Assembly (NCBI GenBank): GCA_044351685.1
Contig: JBILFK010000003.1
Span: 1-24,604, forward strand
Length of the DNA stretch: 24,604 nt
Source: JALHRI01 sp044351685
Lineage (GTDB): Bacteria; Pseudomonadota; Alphaproteobacteria; Rickettsiales; UBA3002
Direction: 5' to 3'
Position 1 is the first letter of the stretch. The number at the start of each line of letters is the position of its first letter. Positions 15,001 through 23,636 of this stretch are shown here, in pieces. The notes under the pieces are model-generated. The model did not search any database. It saw only the letters and a list, made by a program, of their open reading frames with translations, and was not told where the DNA came from. A program made the position numbers and the translations under genes.

Positions 15001-16129
15001 AACCGCCGTGAAAGGCCCGAAAAACTTCAAGATCGAGAAATCGATCACCGAAGCACAGCTCGATGAAACCCCACGAGGTTTGTGGTGGCAGATTGCGCTG
15101 AAAGATGACAAGGCGATGACGCAGATTGAAGCGCTGAAAAAACAGCTCGACGATGCGGTGGATTCACTCAACAAACGCTTCGAAGAAAAAGTAGAAAAAG
15201 TACAATCCGGCGACGATTTAATGCCCGGCGTACTGAAAATGGTGAAAGTGTTTGTGGCCGTGAAGCGCAAGCTGCAGCCTGGCGATAAAATGGCAGGCCG
15301 CCACGGTAACAAAGGGGTGATTTCGAACATTGTGCCGGTGGAAGATATGCCACACACGGCCGATGGTCGCCCTGTCGATATCGTGCTGAACCCGCTGGGC
15401 GTGCCTTCGCGTATGAATGTGGGGCAGATTCTGGAAACCCACCTTGGCTGGGCTTCGGCAGGTATTGGTAAACAGATTCGCGATATGCTGAATCACTTCC
15501 ATCAGAGCGGCAAAATTGAGCCGCTGAAAGACAAATTGATGGATGTGTACTCGGAAAAAGAGCATTCGGCAGAAATCAAGAAAATGACTCAGCCTGAACT
15601 TCTGGAGCTGGCGCAAAACGTAACCAAGGGTGTGCCATTCGCTACCCCCGTGTTCGATGGCGCAAAGGAAAAAGACATCGAAAAATGGCTGAAATATGCA
15701 GGGCATGATTCTTCGGGTCAGGTCACGCTATTCGATGGCCGCACCGGTGATCAGTTCGATCGTAAAGTAACCGTGGGTTACATTTATATTCTCAAGCTGC
15801 ACCACTTGGTCGATGATAAGATTCACGCACGCTCGATTGGGCCATACTCGCTTGTAACGCAGCAGCCGCTGGGTGGTAAGTCGCAGTTTGGTGGTCAGCG
15901 CTTTGGGGAGATGGAGTGCTGGGCACTTCAGGCTTACGGCGCGGCGTACAGCCTGCAGGAAATGCTGACTGTGAAATCCGATGACGTGGCGGGTCGTAGC
16001 AAAGTGTACGAATCGATCGTGCGCGGCGACCACAGCTTCGAATCAGGCATTCCGGAATCATTCCACGTGATGGTGAAAGAGCTTCGCTCGCTCGGCCTGA
16101 ACGTCGATTTGGTTGAGAAGGAAGCGTAA
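12014..16129 (+). CDS. rpoB: RNA polymerase beta subunit
   Basis: 1371 aa from ATG 12014 (GGGGAC upstream). Rifampicin region at 520-549: [20 protein letters not shown] followed by [10 protein letters not shown]. The positions equivalent to E. coli D516, H526 and S531 are Asp531, His541 and Ser546, all wild type, so rifampicin sensitivity is expected. The fork and active-centre segments [31 protein letters not shown] and [11 protein letters not shown] are intact, as is the C-terminal [20 protein letters not shown] clamp segment. Length fits alphaproteobacteria. It is joined to rpoC by a 45-nt spacer containing heptad repeats. Confidence 0.99.
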   Translation: [1371 protein letters not shown]

Positions 16130-16135
16130 TTAAAA

Positions 16136-16156
16136 GTTTCAGGTTCCAGGTTTCAG
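16136..16156 (+). repeat. Heptad repeat in the rpoB-rpoC spacer (three units)
   Basis: GTTTCAG GTTCCAG GTTTCAG: three 7-mers, starting 6 nt after the rpoB stop. The reverse complement (CTGAAAC CTGGAAC CTGAAAC) matches the units at 9501-9528. Confidence 0.65.
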
Positions 16157-16174
16157 GAAATTTAGGGGATAAAA

Positions 16175-19100
16175 ATGGCTAATGAATTAATCAATATTTT
16201 CGGTCAACTCAGCACATCGAAACAGTTCGATGAAATTCGCATTGCGATTGCATCGCCCGAGAAAATCCGTTCCTGGAGCTTTGGCGAAGTAAAAAAACCT
16301 GAAACGATTAACTACCGTACCTTCAAGCCTGAGCGCGATGGTTTGTTCTGCGCGCGTATCTTTGGCCCTATCAAGGATTACGAATGCCTGTGCGGTAAAT
16401 ACAAGCGCATGAAGTATCGCGGCATTATCTGCGAAAAATGCGGTGTGGAAGTGACGACAAGCAAAGTGCGCCGCGAGCGTATGGGGCATATTGAACTGGC
16501 AGCACCGGTGGCGCATATCTGGTTCATGAAGTCGCTGCCATCGCGCATTGGTACGCTGCTTGAGTTGCCACTCAAAGACCTCGAGAAAGTACTCTATTTC
16601 GAAGCCTATATCGTCACTGATCCTGGCATGTCGGCTTTCTCGCTGCATGATATGCTTTCGGAAGAACAATATTACGAAGCCCTCGACCAGTATGGTGAAG
16701 GTACCTTCACTGCTATGATCGGCGCGGAAGCGATTCGCGAATTGCTGCGCAAACTGGATCTGAAAGAACTGCGCGACAGCATGCGCGCTGAAATGGTGGG
16801 CACCACCTCGGAAGCCAAGCGCAAAAAACTAGTAAAGCGTCTGAAGCTGGTGGAAGCCTTCATTGATTCTGGCAACAAGCCTGAATGGATGGTGCTGGAA
16901 GTTGTGCCGGTGATTCCGCCGGAGCTGCGCCCGCTGGTGCCGCTCGATGGTGGCCGTTTCGCGACTTCGGATTTGAACGATCTGTATCGCCGCGTGATTA
17001 ACCGCAACAACCGCTTGAAGCGTCTGCTTGAACTGCGCGCACCCGATATTATCGTGCGTAACGAAAAACGCATGCTGCAGGAATCGGTGGATGCGTTGTT
17101 CGATAACGGTCGTAGGGGTCGGGTAATCACTGGGACAAATAAGCGCCCGCTGAAATCGCTCTCCGACATGTTGAAGGGTAAACAAGGTCGCTTCCGTCAG
17201 AACTTGCTGGGTAAGCGCGTGGATTATTCCGGCCGTTCGGTAATTGTGGTAGGGCCAGAATTGAAATTGCACCAGTGCGGCTTGCCAAAGAAAATGGCGC
17301 TCGAACTGTTTAAGCCATTCATTTACGCGAAGCTGGAAATTTACGGCATTGCCACCACCATTAAAGCGGCAAAACGCATGGTGGAAAGCGAGCGCCCAGA
17401 AGTGTGGGATATTCTGGCGGACGTGGTGCGCGAGCACCCAGTGTTGCTGAACCGCGCACCCACGCTGCACCGTTTGGGCATTCAGGCCTTCGAACCGATG
17501 CTGATTGAAGGCAAAGCCATTCAGCTGCACCCGCTGGTATGCGCCGCCTTTAACGCCGACTTTGACGGCGACCAAATGGCCGTGCACGTGCCACTTTCGG
17601 TGGAATCGCAACTCGAAGCTCGCGTGCTGATGATGAGCACAAACAATATTCTTTCGCCTGCCAACGGCAAACCAATCATCGTACCTTCGCAGGATATGGT
17701 GCTGGGGCTTTACTATCTGTCGCTTGAAAGCGATGGCGAAGTGGGCGAAGGCATGGCCTTCAGCGATCTCAACGAAATTGAGATGGCACTCGAAAATAAA
17801 GTGGTATCGCTGCACAGCAAAATCAAAGCCCGCTTTGGTTTGATGGGCGACGATGGCAAAGTGCGTTACGATGTGATTGAAACCACGCCGGGCCGCATGC
17901 TGATTGCGCAGTTCCTGCCGCGTCATGGCCAGATCAACGTGAAAACCTTCAACAAGCTGATGACCAAAAAAGACATCAGTAACATGATCGATACGGTGTA
18001 CCGTCATTGCGGCCAGAAAGAGGCCGTGATTTTCGCGGATCGTATCATGGGCCTGGGCTTCAAACACGCCGCAAAAGCGGGTATCAGCTTCGGTAAAGAC
18101 GATATGATCGTGCCGACCACCAAAGACAAACATATCGGCGATACGCTTAAGGAAGTGAAGCAGTTCGAACAGCAATATTCGGATGGTCTGATTACCTCGG
18201 GCGAAAAATACAACAAGGTCATCGATGCTTGGTCGCATTGCACCGAGCGCGTGGCTGGCGATATGATGAAACAGATTTCGGCTGTCGGTAACGAAGAAGG
18301 CAAGCGTTCGGGTAAGAACGTGAACTCGATCTTCATGATGGCGAACTCGGGCGCGCGTGGTTCTGCGGCGCAGATGAAGCAGCTTTCGGGGATGCGCGGC
18401 TTGATGGCGAAACCTTCGGGCGAAATTATCGAAACGCCGATTATCTCGAACTTCAAAGAAGGCCTCACTGTACTTGAGTACTTCAACAGTTCGCACGGTG
18501 CGCGTAAAGGTTTGGCCGATACGGCGCTGAAAACCGCGAACTCGGGTTACCTGACACGTCGCTTAGTGGATGTGGCGCAGGATTGCATTATTATCGAAGA
18601 AGATTGCGGCACCAAAAAAGGCATTATTGCCAAGGCCGTGATTGATGGCGGTGAAGTGATTGTGCCGCTGGCCGATAAATTGCTTGGCCGTACCAGCGCC
18701 AAAGATGTCTTCCATCCCACCACCGAAAAGCTGATCATTAAAGCCGGCGGCCTGATCGACGAAAAAATCGTTGAAGCGATTGATGAGGCGGGGATTGAAA
18801 GCGTGATGATTCGCTCGGTGCTGACCTGTGAATCGGATGGTGGCGCATGTGGCAAATGCTACGGCCGCGACCTTGCACGCGGTACACCTGTAAACATTGG
18901 TGAAGCCGTGGGTGTTATCGCCGCGCAATCGATCGGTGAACCCGGCACACAGCTGACCATGCGTACTTTCCACATTGGTGGTGCGGCACAGCGTGGCGCG
19001 CAGCAATCGAGCATTGAAGCATCGCACGATGCTACACTCGAGCTGTCGAACAAAAACGTGGTGAAAGATTCCAAAGGCCGTTTGGTCGTGATGAGCCGTA

Positions 19101-20353
19101 CCTGTGAACTGGTGCTGCGTGACGAAAAAGCCCGCGAAAAAGCCCGCCATAAAGTGCCTTACGGTTCGCGCCTGCTTGCCGAAGAAGGCAACAGCGTGAA
19201 AAAAGGCCAGAAGCTAGTGGAGTGGGATCCGTACACGATTCCGATTATCACCGAGAAGAGCGGTATCGCGCATTACCGTGACTTGGTTGATGGCGTTTCG
19301 CTCAGCGAAGTGCTGGATGAAACCACCGGTATCGCCAACAAGAAGGTTATCGATTTCCGTCAGCAAACGCGTGGTGCCGATTTGAAACCACGTATCGCGC
19401 TGCGCGATAAAAAAGGCGAAATCATTACGCTGGCGAACGGCCTCGAGGCACGTTACTTCCTGCCGGTCGATGCGATTTTAAGCGTCGAAGATGGCCAGGA
19501 AGTGCATGCGGGCGATGTGCTGGCACGTATCCCGCGTGAATCGGGCAAAACCCGCGACATCACCGGCGGTCTGCCGCGCGTGGCGGAATTGTTTGAAGCG
19601 CGTAAGCCCAAAGATCACGCGATCATTTCAGAGCTTGAAGGCTATGTAGAGTTCGGCAAAGATTACAAAGCCAAACGCCGCCTGATTGTGCGCTCGAAAG
19701 ATGCGGACCGTGAGCCAGTGGAATACATGATCCCGAAAGGCAAACACATCACCGTGCAAGAAGGCGACTTCGTGCAGAAAGGTGATTTGCTGATGGATGG
19801 TAACCCTGTGCCGCACGATATTCTGCGCGTTATGGGTGTGGAAGCACTTGCCAACTATATGGTGAACGAAGTGCAAGCGGTATACCGCCTGCAGGGTGTA
19901 ACGATTAACGACAAGCACATTGAAACGATTGTTCGCCAGATGCTGCAAAAAGTCGAAATCATGAGCCCAGGCGAAACCACCTTCCTCACCGGCGAAATCG
20001 TTGACCGCGAAGAATTCCTTGTGGTGAACAACAAAGCCGCCGCTGAAGGTTTCCGCACCGCGGAAGGCGCACCCGTGCTGCAAGGTATCACCAAAGCCAG
20101 CTTGCAGAACACCAGCTTTATCTCGGCCGCATCGTTCCAAGAAACCACGCGCGTGCTTACGGAAGCCGCCGTGTACGGTAAAGTGGATCGCCTGCAAGGC
20201 CTGAAGGAAAACGTGATTGTTGGTCGCCTCATTCCTGCTGGTACTGGCGCTGCCATTGCCCGCATGAAGAAAGTGGCCAAAGTGCGCGACGCTGAAATTG
20301 AAGCAGCAAAACCTGCTGCCGCGATTGAAGCGCCAAGCAGCGACGCTGCATAG
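16175..20353 (+). CDS. rpoC: RNA polymerase beta' subunit
   Basis: 1392 aa from ATG 16175 (GGGG upstream). An N-terminal zinc site is formed by Cys71, Cys73, Cys86 and Cys89 (CLCGKYKRMKYRGIICEKC). The catalytic NADFDGDQMA spans 460-469, with Mg-binding Asp462, Asp464 and Asp466. A second zinc site uses CESDGGACGKCYGR. Bridge-helix and trigger-loop segments (GLMAKPSGEIIETPI, GEAVGVIAAQSIGEPGTQLTMRTFH) are intact. The C-terminal tail is alanine/proline rich. It is not followed by rpsL-rpsG-fusA-tuf; instead the second hairpin element and a bidirectional terminator close the unit. Confidence 0.99.
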   Translation: MANELINIFGQLSTSKQFDEIRIAIASPEKIRSWSFGEVKKPETINYRTFKPERDGLFCARIFGPIKDYECLCGKYKRMKYRGIICEKCGVEVTTSKVRRERMGHIELAAPVAHIWFMKSLPSRIGTLLELPLKDLEKVLYFEAYIVTDPGMSAFSLHDMLSEEQYYEALDQYGEGTFTAMIGAEAIRELLRKLDLKELRDSMRAEMVGTTSEAKRKKLVKRLKLVEAFIDSGNKPEWMVLEVVPVIPPELRPLVPLDGGRFATSDLNDLYRRVINRNNRLKRLLELRAPDIIVRNEKRMLQESVDALFDNGRRGRVITGTNKRPLKSLSDMLKGKQGRFRQNLLGKRVDYSGRSVIVVGPELKLHQCGLPKKMALELFKPFIYAKLEIYGIATTIKAAKRMVESERPEVWDILADVVREHPVLLNRAPTLHRLGIQAFEPMLIEGKAIQLHPLVCAAFNADFDGDQMAVHVPLSVESQLEARVLMMSTNNILSPANGKPIIVPSQDMVLGLYYLSLESDGEVGEGMAFSDLNEIEMALENKVVSLHSKIKARFGLMGDDGKVRYDVIETTPGRMLIAQFLPRHGQINVKTFNKLMTKKDISNMIDTVYRHCGQKEAVIFADRIMGLGFKHAAKAGISFGKDDMIVPTTKDKHIGDTLKEVKQFEQQYSDGLITSGEKYNKVIDAWSHCTERVAGDMMKQISAVGNEEGKRSGKNVNSIFMMANSGARGSAAQMKQLSGMRGLMAKPSGEIIETPIISNFKEGLTVLEYFNSSHGARKGLADTALKTANSGYLTRRLVDVAQDCIIIEEDCGTKKGIIAKAVIDGGEVIVPLADKLLGRTSAKDVFHPTTEKLIIKAGGLIDEKIVEAIDEAGIESVMIRSVLTCESDGGACGKCYGRDLARGTPVNIGEAVGVIAAQSIGEPGTQLTMRTFHIGGAAQRGAQQSSIEASHDATLELSNKNVVKDSKGRLVVMSRTCELVLRDEKAREKARHKVPYGSRLLAEEGNSVKKGQKLVEWDPYTIPIITEKSGIAHYRDLVDGVSLSEVLDETTGIANKKVIDFRQQTRGADLKPRIALRDKKGEIITLANGLEARYFLPVDAILSVEDGQEVHAGDVLARIPRESGKTRDITGGLPRVAELFEARKPKDHAIISELEGYVEFGKDYKAKRRLIVRSKDADREPVEYMIPKGKHITVQEGDFVQKGDLLMDGNPVPHDILRVMGVEALANYMVNEVQAVYRLQGVTINDKHIETIVRQMLQKVEIMSPGETTFLTGEIVDREEFLVVNNKAAAEGFRTAEGAPVLQGITKASLQNTSFISAASFQETTRVLTEAAVYGKVDRLQGLKENVIVGRLIPAGTGAAIARMKKVAKVRDAEIEAAKPAAAIEAPSSDAA

Positions 20354-20359
20354 GCTATT

Positions 20360-20446
20360 CACTTCAAAGTCCCTCGCTTAGGCTCGGTGTACTTTGAAGT
20401 GGGGAATGGCGTATGTTCGCTTGAAGCGGTTCTGCGCTCACATACG
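20360..20446 (+). repeat. Composite two-hairpin element, copy B (after rpoC)
   Basis: Hairpin 1: perfect 11-bp stem 20360-20370 / 20391-20401 around a 20-nt loop identical to copy A except in its middle (TTAG for ACAC). Hairpin 2: stem CGTATGT/ACATACG (20410-20416 / 20440-20446) with a conserved core at 20420-20436, matching 14 of 17 positions of copy A. It starts 6 nt after the rpoC stop, the same spacing as copy A after rplJ. Confidence 0.85.
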
Positions 20447-20451
20447 AGAAT

Positions 20452-20477
20452 AAAAGCCAGCCTTCGGGCTGGCTTTT
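20452..20477. terminator. Bidirectional terminator between rpoC and the response regulator
   Basis: Perfect 11-bp stem AAAAGCCAGCC / GGCTGGCTTTT closed by a TTCG tetraloop. The flanking A- and T-runs give U-tracts on both strands, and it lies between convergent genes ending at 20353 and 20480. Confidence 0.92.
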
Positions 20478-20479
20478 GT

Positions 20480-20881
20480 TTATGCAGAATCAGCGAGAAG
20501 CGACGGAAAATAGGGCGCAAGTGCCGCGCGCAGTTTTTCGTGGGTGATAGGTTTGGTGATGTAATCGGCAAACCCCGTGCGCGCCAGATAACTTGCTTTA
20601 TCTTCGGTAAGCGCATTGCCGGTGGTGGCAATAATCGGCACCGGTTTTTCGCGGTAGAAGGCGTTGGCACGAATGGTTTCGGTAATGGATTGGCCGGAAG
20701 CGCCGGGCAAGTTTAAATCCATCAGAATCAGGCGCACATCGGCATAGGATTGATAGAGATGCAAGGCTTCTTCGCCATTTTCGGCATGCAAATAGCCAAG
20801 CCCCATATCGCTTAGCACCATGCCAATAATCTCTGCACTGAGCGGTTCGTCTTCGACCACCAAAATATTTTCAATCTGCAT
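20480..20881 (-). CDS. Single-domain (CheY-like) response regulator
   Basis: 133 aa from ATG 20881, chosen because AGGGAG lies 8 nt upstream; the longer form starting at 20902 would begin before this site. It consists of a receiver domain only: acidic pair Glu10-Asp11, phosphoacceptor Asp55 in LILMDLNLPG, Thr86/Thr87 in IIATTGNA, and Lys110 in DYITKP. There is no output domain, so it probably relays phosphate or acts by protein contact (histidine-kinase partner not in the window). The ITKPI/EKLRAAL end resembles the receivers of hybrid kinases. It lies 72 nt downstream of typA on the same strand, so co-transcription is possible. Confidence 0.9.
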   Translation of the reverse strand: MQIENILVVEDEPLSAEIIGMVLSDMGLGYLHAENGEEALHLYQSYADVRLILMDLNLPGASGQSITETIRANAFYREKPVPIIATTGNALTEDKASYLARTGFADYITKPITHEKLRAALAPYFPSLLADSA

Positions 20882-20953
20882 GCAGCGCTCCCTTTGTACC
20901 ACTGAAAATACATCAGCCTGCGTGGCGCTGTAAAGACAGAAAAGCGCTGCCTG

Positions 20954-22749
20954 TTAGGCGGCAGATTCTTTCGATTTTTCTGCACGCTTACGCATGTTCG
21001 GGTCGAGGTGGCGCTTGCGCAGGCGAATATTCTGCGGCGTCACTTCCATCAGCTCATCTTCCTCGATATAGGCGATGGCCTGTTCAAGCGTGGGGATGCG
21101 TGGTGGCGTAAGCTTCACGGCTTCATCCTTACTGGTGGTGCGGATGTTGGTAAGCTGCTTCGCTTTCAGCGCGTTCACTTCCAGATCATTGTCGCGCGAG
21201 TGCTGGCCGATAATCATGCCCTGATAAATTTTTACGCCCGCGGGAATAATCAGGTAGCCACGATCTTCCAGGCCCCACAGTGCATATTCTACTGCGACAC
21301 CTTGTGCGTTGGAAATCAGCACACCATTGCGGCGGCCGGGAATATCGCCCTTATATGGCGCGTAGCCGTGGAACAGGCGCGAAAGCACGCCCGAGCCGCG
21401 CGTATCATCCCCCGTGAAGGGATCAGGAATTTCAGGCGCAATTTACCACCCGATGAGGGGCGCATCTCGGTCATGTTACCTTTGCGGATGCTGAGTTTTT
21501 CAACCACGATGCCCGAGAATTCTTCATCCACGTCGGCTTGCACTTCTTCGATAGGCTCAAGCGTATTGCCATCGTCATCTTTGGTGAACAGCACGCGCGG
21601 GCGCGAAACCGAAAGCTCGAAGCCCTCGCGGCGCATGGTTTCAATCAGCACGCCCAGTTGCAATTCGCCGCGGCCACCCACTTCGAAGGCATCGGCTTTT
21701 TCGGTATCTTTCACGGTGATAGCGACGTTGCTTTCAGCTTCCTTATACAACCGGTCGCGGATCATGCGGCTGGTGACTTTGGTGCCCTCGGTGCCGGCCA
21801 GCGGTGAATCATTCACGCCGATGGTAATGGCCATGGTGGGCGGATCAATCGGGGTGGCGCGCAGCGGCGATTGCAGTTCAATCGCGCCTACGGTGTCGGC
21901 CACGGTGGTTTGGGTTAACCCGGCGATAGAAACGATCGAGCCAGCCGATGCTTCGTTCACGGGGTTGCGCTCAATGCCATCGAATGAAAGTAATTTGGTG
22001 ATGCGGCCTTGCTCGACGACCGAACCATCAAGACGCAGGCCTTTTACCGGCATGCCCACTTTGGCAATGCCGCTTTCGATTTTACCGGTGAGCACGCGGC
22101 CCAGAAAATTATCGGATTCAATCAGTGTCACCAGAAACGCGAAGGTGGCGTTTTCATCGACATCGGGGGTTTCCACATAGCGTACTACTTCGTCCATGAT
22201 GCAGTGCAGGTTTTCGCGCGGGGCTTCGAGCGTGGGGGCTGCCCAACCATTGCGGCCTGAAGCGTAAATCACCGGGAAATCGAGCTGCGCATCGTTGGCA
22301 TCGAGCGCCACAAATAAATCAAAAATTTCGTTCAGCACTTCATCGACGCGCGCATCGGGCCTATCCACTTTATTGATAAGCACGATAGGGCGCAGGCCAA
22401 GCGCTAATGCTTTCATCAGCACGAATTTGGTTTGCGGCATGGGGCCTTCGGCGGCATCGACCAGCAACAACACGCCATCGACCATGCCCAAAATACGTTC
22501 AACTTCGCCGCCGAAATCGGCGTGGCCGGGGGTATCGATAATGTTGATGCGGGTATCTTTCCACTGAATGCTGGTGCATTTGGCGAGAATGGTAATGCCG
22601 CGCTCTTTTTCCAGATCGTTGCTATCCATCACGCGTTCATCGACGCGCTGGTTATCGCGGAAGGTGCCCGCCTGGCGTAGCATCTGGTCGATTAAGGTGG
22701 TTTTGCCGTGGTCAACGTGGGCGATAATGGCGATATTACGTAAGTGCAT
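20954..22749 (-). pseudogene. typA: TypA/BipA ribosome-associated GTPase, frameshifted by a 28-nt deletion
   Basis: Start ATG 22749 with AGGGA upstream. The GTPase domain is intact: AHVDHGKTTL (G1), KERGITI (G2), DTPGHADFGGEV (G3), NKVD (G4). After LKFLIPSRG the frame breaks near 21407. The next frame resumes with DTRGSGVLSRLFHGYAPYKG and continues normally to RKRHLDPNMRKRAEK. TypA normally has about ten residues (LIGYxGEFLT) between SRG and DTRG. Here 2 nt replace 30, and restoring 28 nt gives 1824 nt, or 607 aa, the usual TypA length. As written, translation would add about 30 foreign residues and stop at 21316, losing the C-terminal ribosome-binding domain. It could be a genuine pseudogene or a cloning/assembly deletion. 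Confidence 0.9.
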
Positions 22750-22863
22750 GTTGGCATCCCTGAAATTTTTGTTGCGGTGCAACTAACCTAATTTTCCCGA
22801 GGAATCCAGCGTTAAATAGGAAAAGATTAGACTTTTTTGGTAAAACTGCCTAGAGCCACGCCT

Positions 22864-23481
22864 ATGGAACTGGCATTTTTCAAATCGGCACTGGCTACCA
22901 TGTTCGTGGCCGTTGACCCGCCCGGGCTGGCCGCCATTTTTTTGGGGCTGACCGCGCATCTTTCGCGCGCCGAGCGTAACGCGGTGGCGTTTCAATCGGT
23001 GTGGATTGCCAGCGGTGTGCTGCTGGCAGTGATGTTTGGCGGCGAAATTGTGCTGAGCGCGCTGGGCATTTCCATGCCTGCCTTCCGCATCGCGGGCGGG
23101 CTGCTGTTGTTTTATATTGCCTTTGAAATGGTGTTTGAAAAGCGCGAAGAGCGCAAAGCCCAAACCGCCGATGATGCGATTGCGCACGACCATCCACGCA
23201 ATATTGCGGCGTTCCCGCTGGCGATTCCGCTGATGGCGGGGCCGGGGGCCATTACCGCCACCATTGTGCAGGCCGGGCATGCGCACACGGTGACGGCACA
23301 CCTGCTGCTGGCCGGGGTGATTGCACTGGTGATGGCTTCGTGTTTGGCGGTGTTTTTGCTGGCAGGCCATATTGATCGGTTGCTCGGAAATACAGGCCGA
23401 GTGGTGCTTTCGCGCATTTTAGGGCTGCTTTTGGCGGCGCTGGCCATCCAGATCGTGGGCGATGGGGTGCAAAGCTTTTAG
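22864..23481 (+). CDS. MarC family (UPF0056) integral membrane protein
   Basis: 205 aa from ATG 22864; a TTG at 22837 would add nine residues and is less likely. There are six hydrophobic segments. The MarC signature MFVAVDPPGLAAIFLGLT is near the N-terminus, and the second-half repeat FPLAIPLMAGPGAITATIV (IPL-x-xGPGAI) is clear. The function of the family is unsettled; the old link to multiple antibiotic resistance has not held up. Divergent from typA across 114 bp. Confidence 0.9.
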   Translation: MELAFFKSALATMFVAVDPPGLAAIFLGLTAHLSRAERNAVAFQSVWIASGVLLAVMFGGEIVLSALGISMPAFRIAGGLLLFYIAFEMVFEKREERKAQTADDAIAHDHPRNIAAFPLAIPLMAGPGAITATIVQAGHAHTVTAHLLLAGVIALVMASCLAVFLLAGHIDRLLGNTGRVVLSRILGLLLAALAIQIVGDGVQSF

Positions 23482-23590
23482 GCACCATTCACGAATCAGT
23501 CATTGAATCATAGGGTTACCGGTAGTTTTTCTATCAAAAAACCAGCGCTATTGTCTTCATATCTTCACAAAACCACCCGCATATATTTGT

Positions 23591-23596
23591 TATAGT
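23591..23596 (+). promoter_or_regulatory. Possible -10 of the downstream membrane-protein gene
   Basis: TATAGT preceded by TGT (extended -10). No clear -35 at 16-18 bp. It would start transcription about 25-35 nt before the GTG/ATG cluster at 23628-23637. The 145-bp gap after marC holds no clear terminator. Confidence 0.35.
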
Positions 23597-23636
23597 ACAT
23601 TGTGAAAAACTATAACGAAACGATAGCGTGAACGTG

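Noticed and set aside
12053..15706. Several 150-240-codon antisense frames in rpoB
   Set aside because: Shadows of a strongly biased conserved gene; none has a plausible start or domain.
16829..18496. 555-codon open frame antisense to rpoC
   Set aside because: It lies wholly opposite the conserved rpoC core, its composition (His/Phe/Gln rich) follows from the codon use of rpoC, and it has no recognisable motif or ribosome site.
20360..20446. Copy B of the hairpin element as the rpoC terminator
   Set aside because: It lacks a T-run, and a much better terminator follows at 20452-20477.
20944..20966. Small hairpin over the typA stop as a terminator
   Set aside because: Only a 5-bp stem and a short, delayed T-run; too weak to call.
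21008..22180. 390-codon plus-strand frame opposite typA
   Set aside because: typA is certain on the other strand from its GTPase motifs; the antisense product has no motif.
23515..23545. Possible terminator after marC
   Set aside because: The T5/A6 stretches pair only through an interrupted A+T stem; not convincing.
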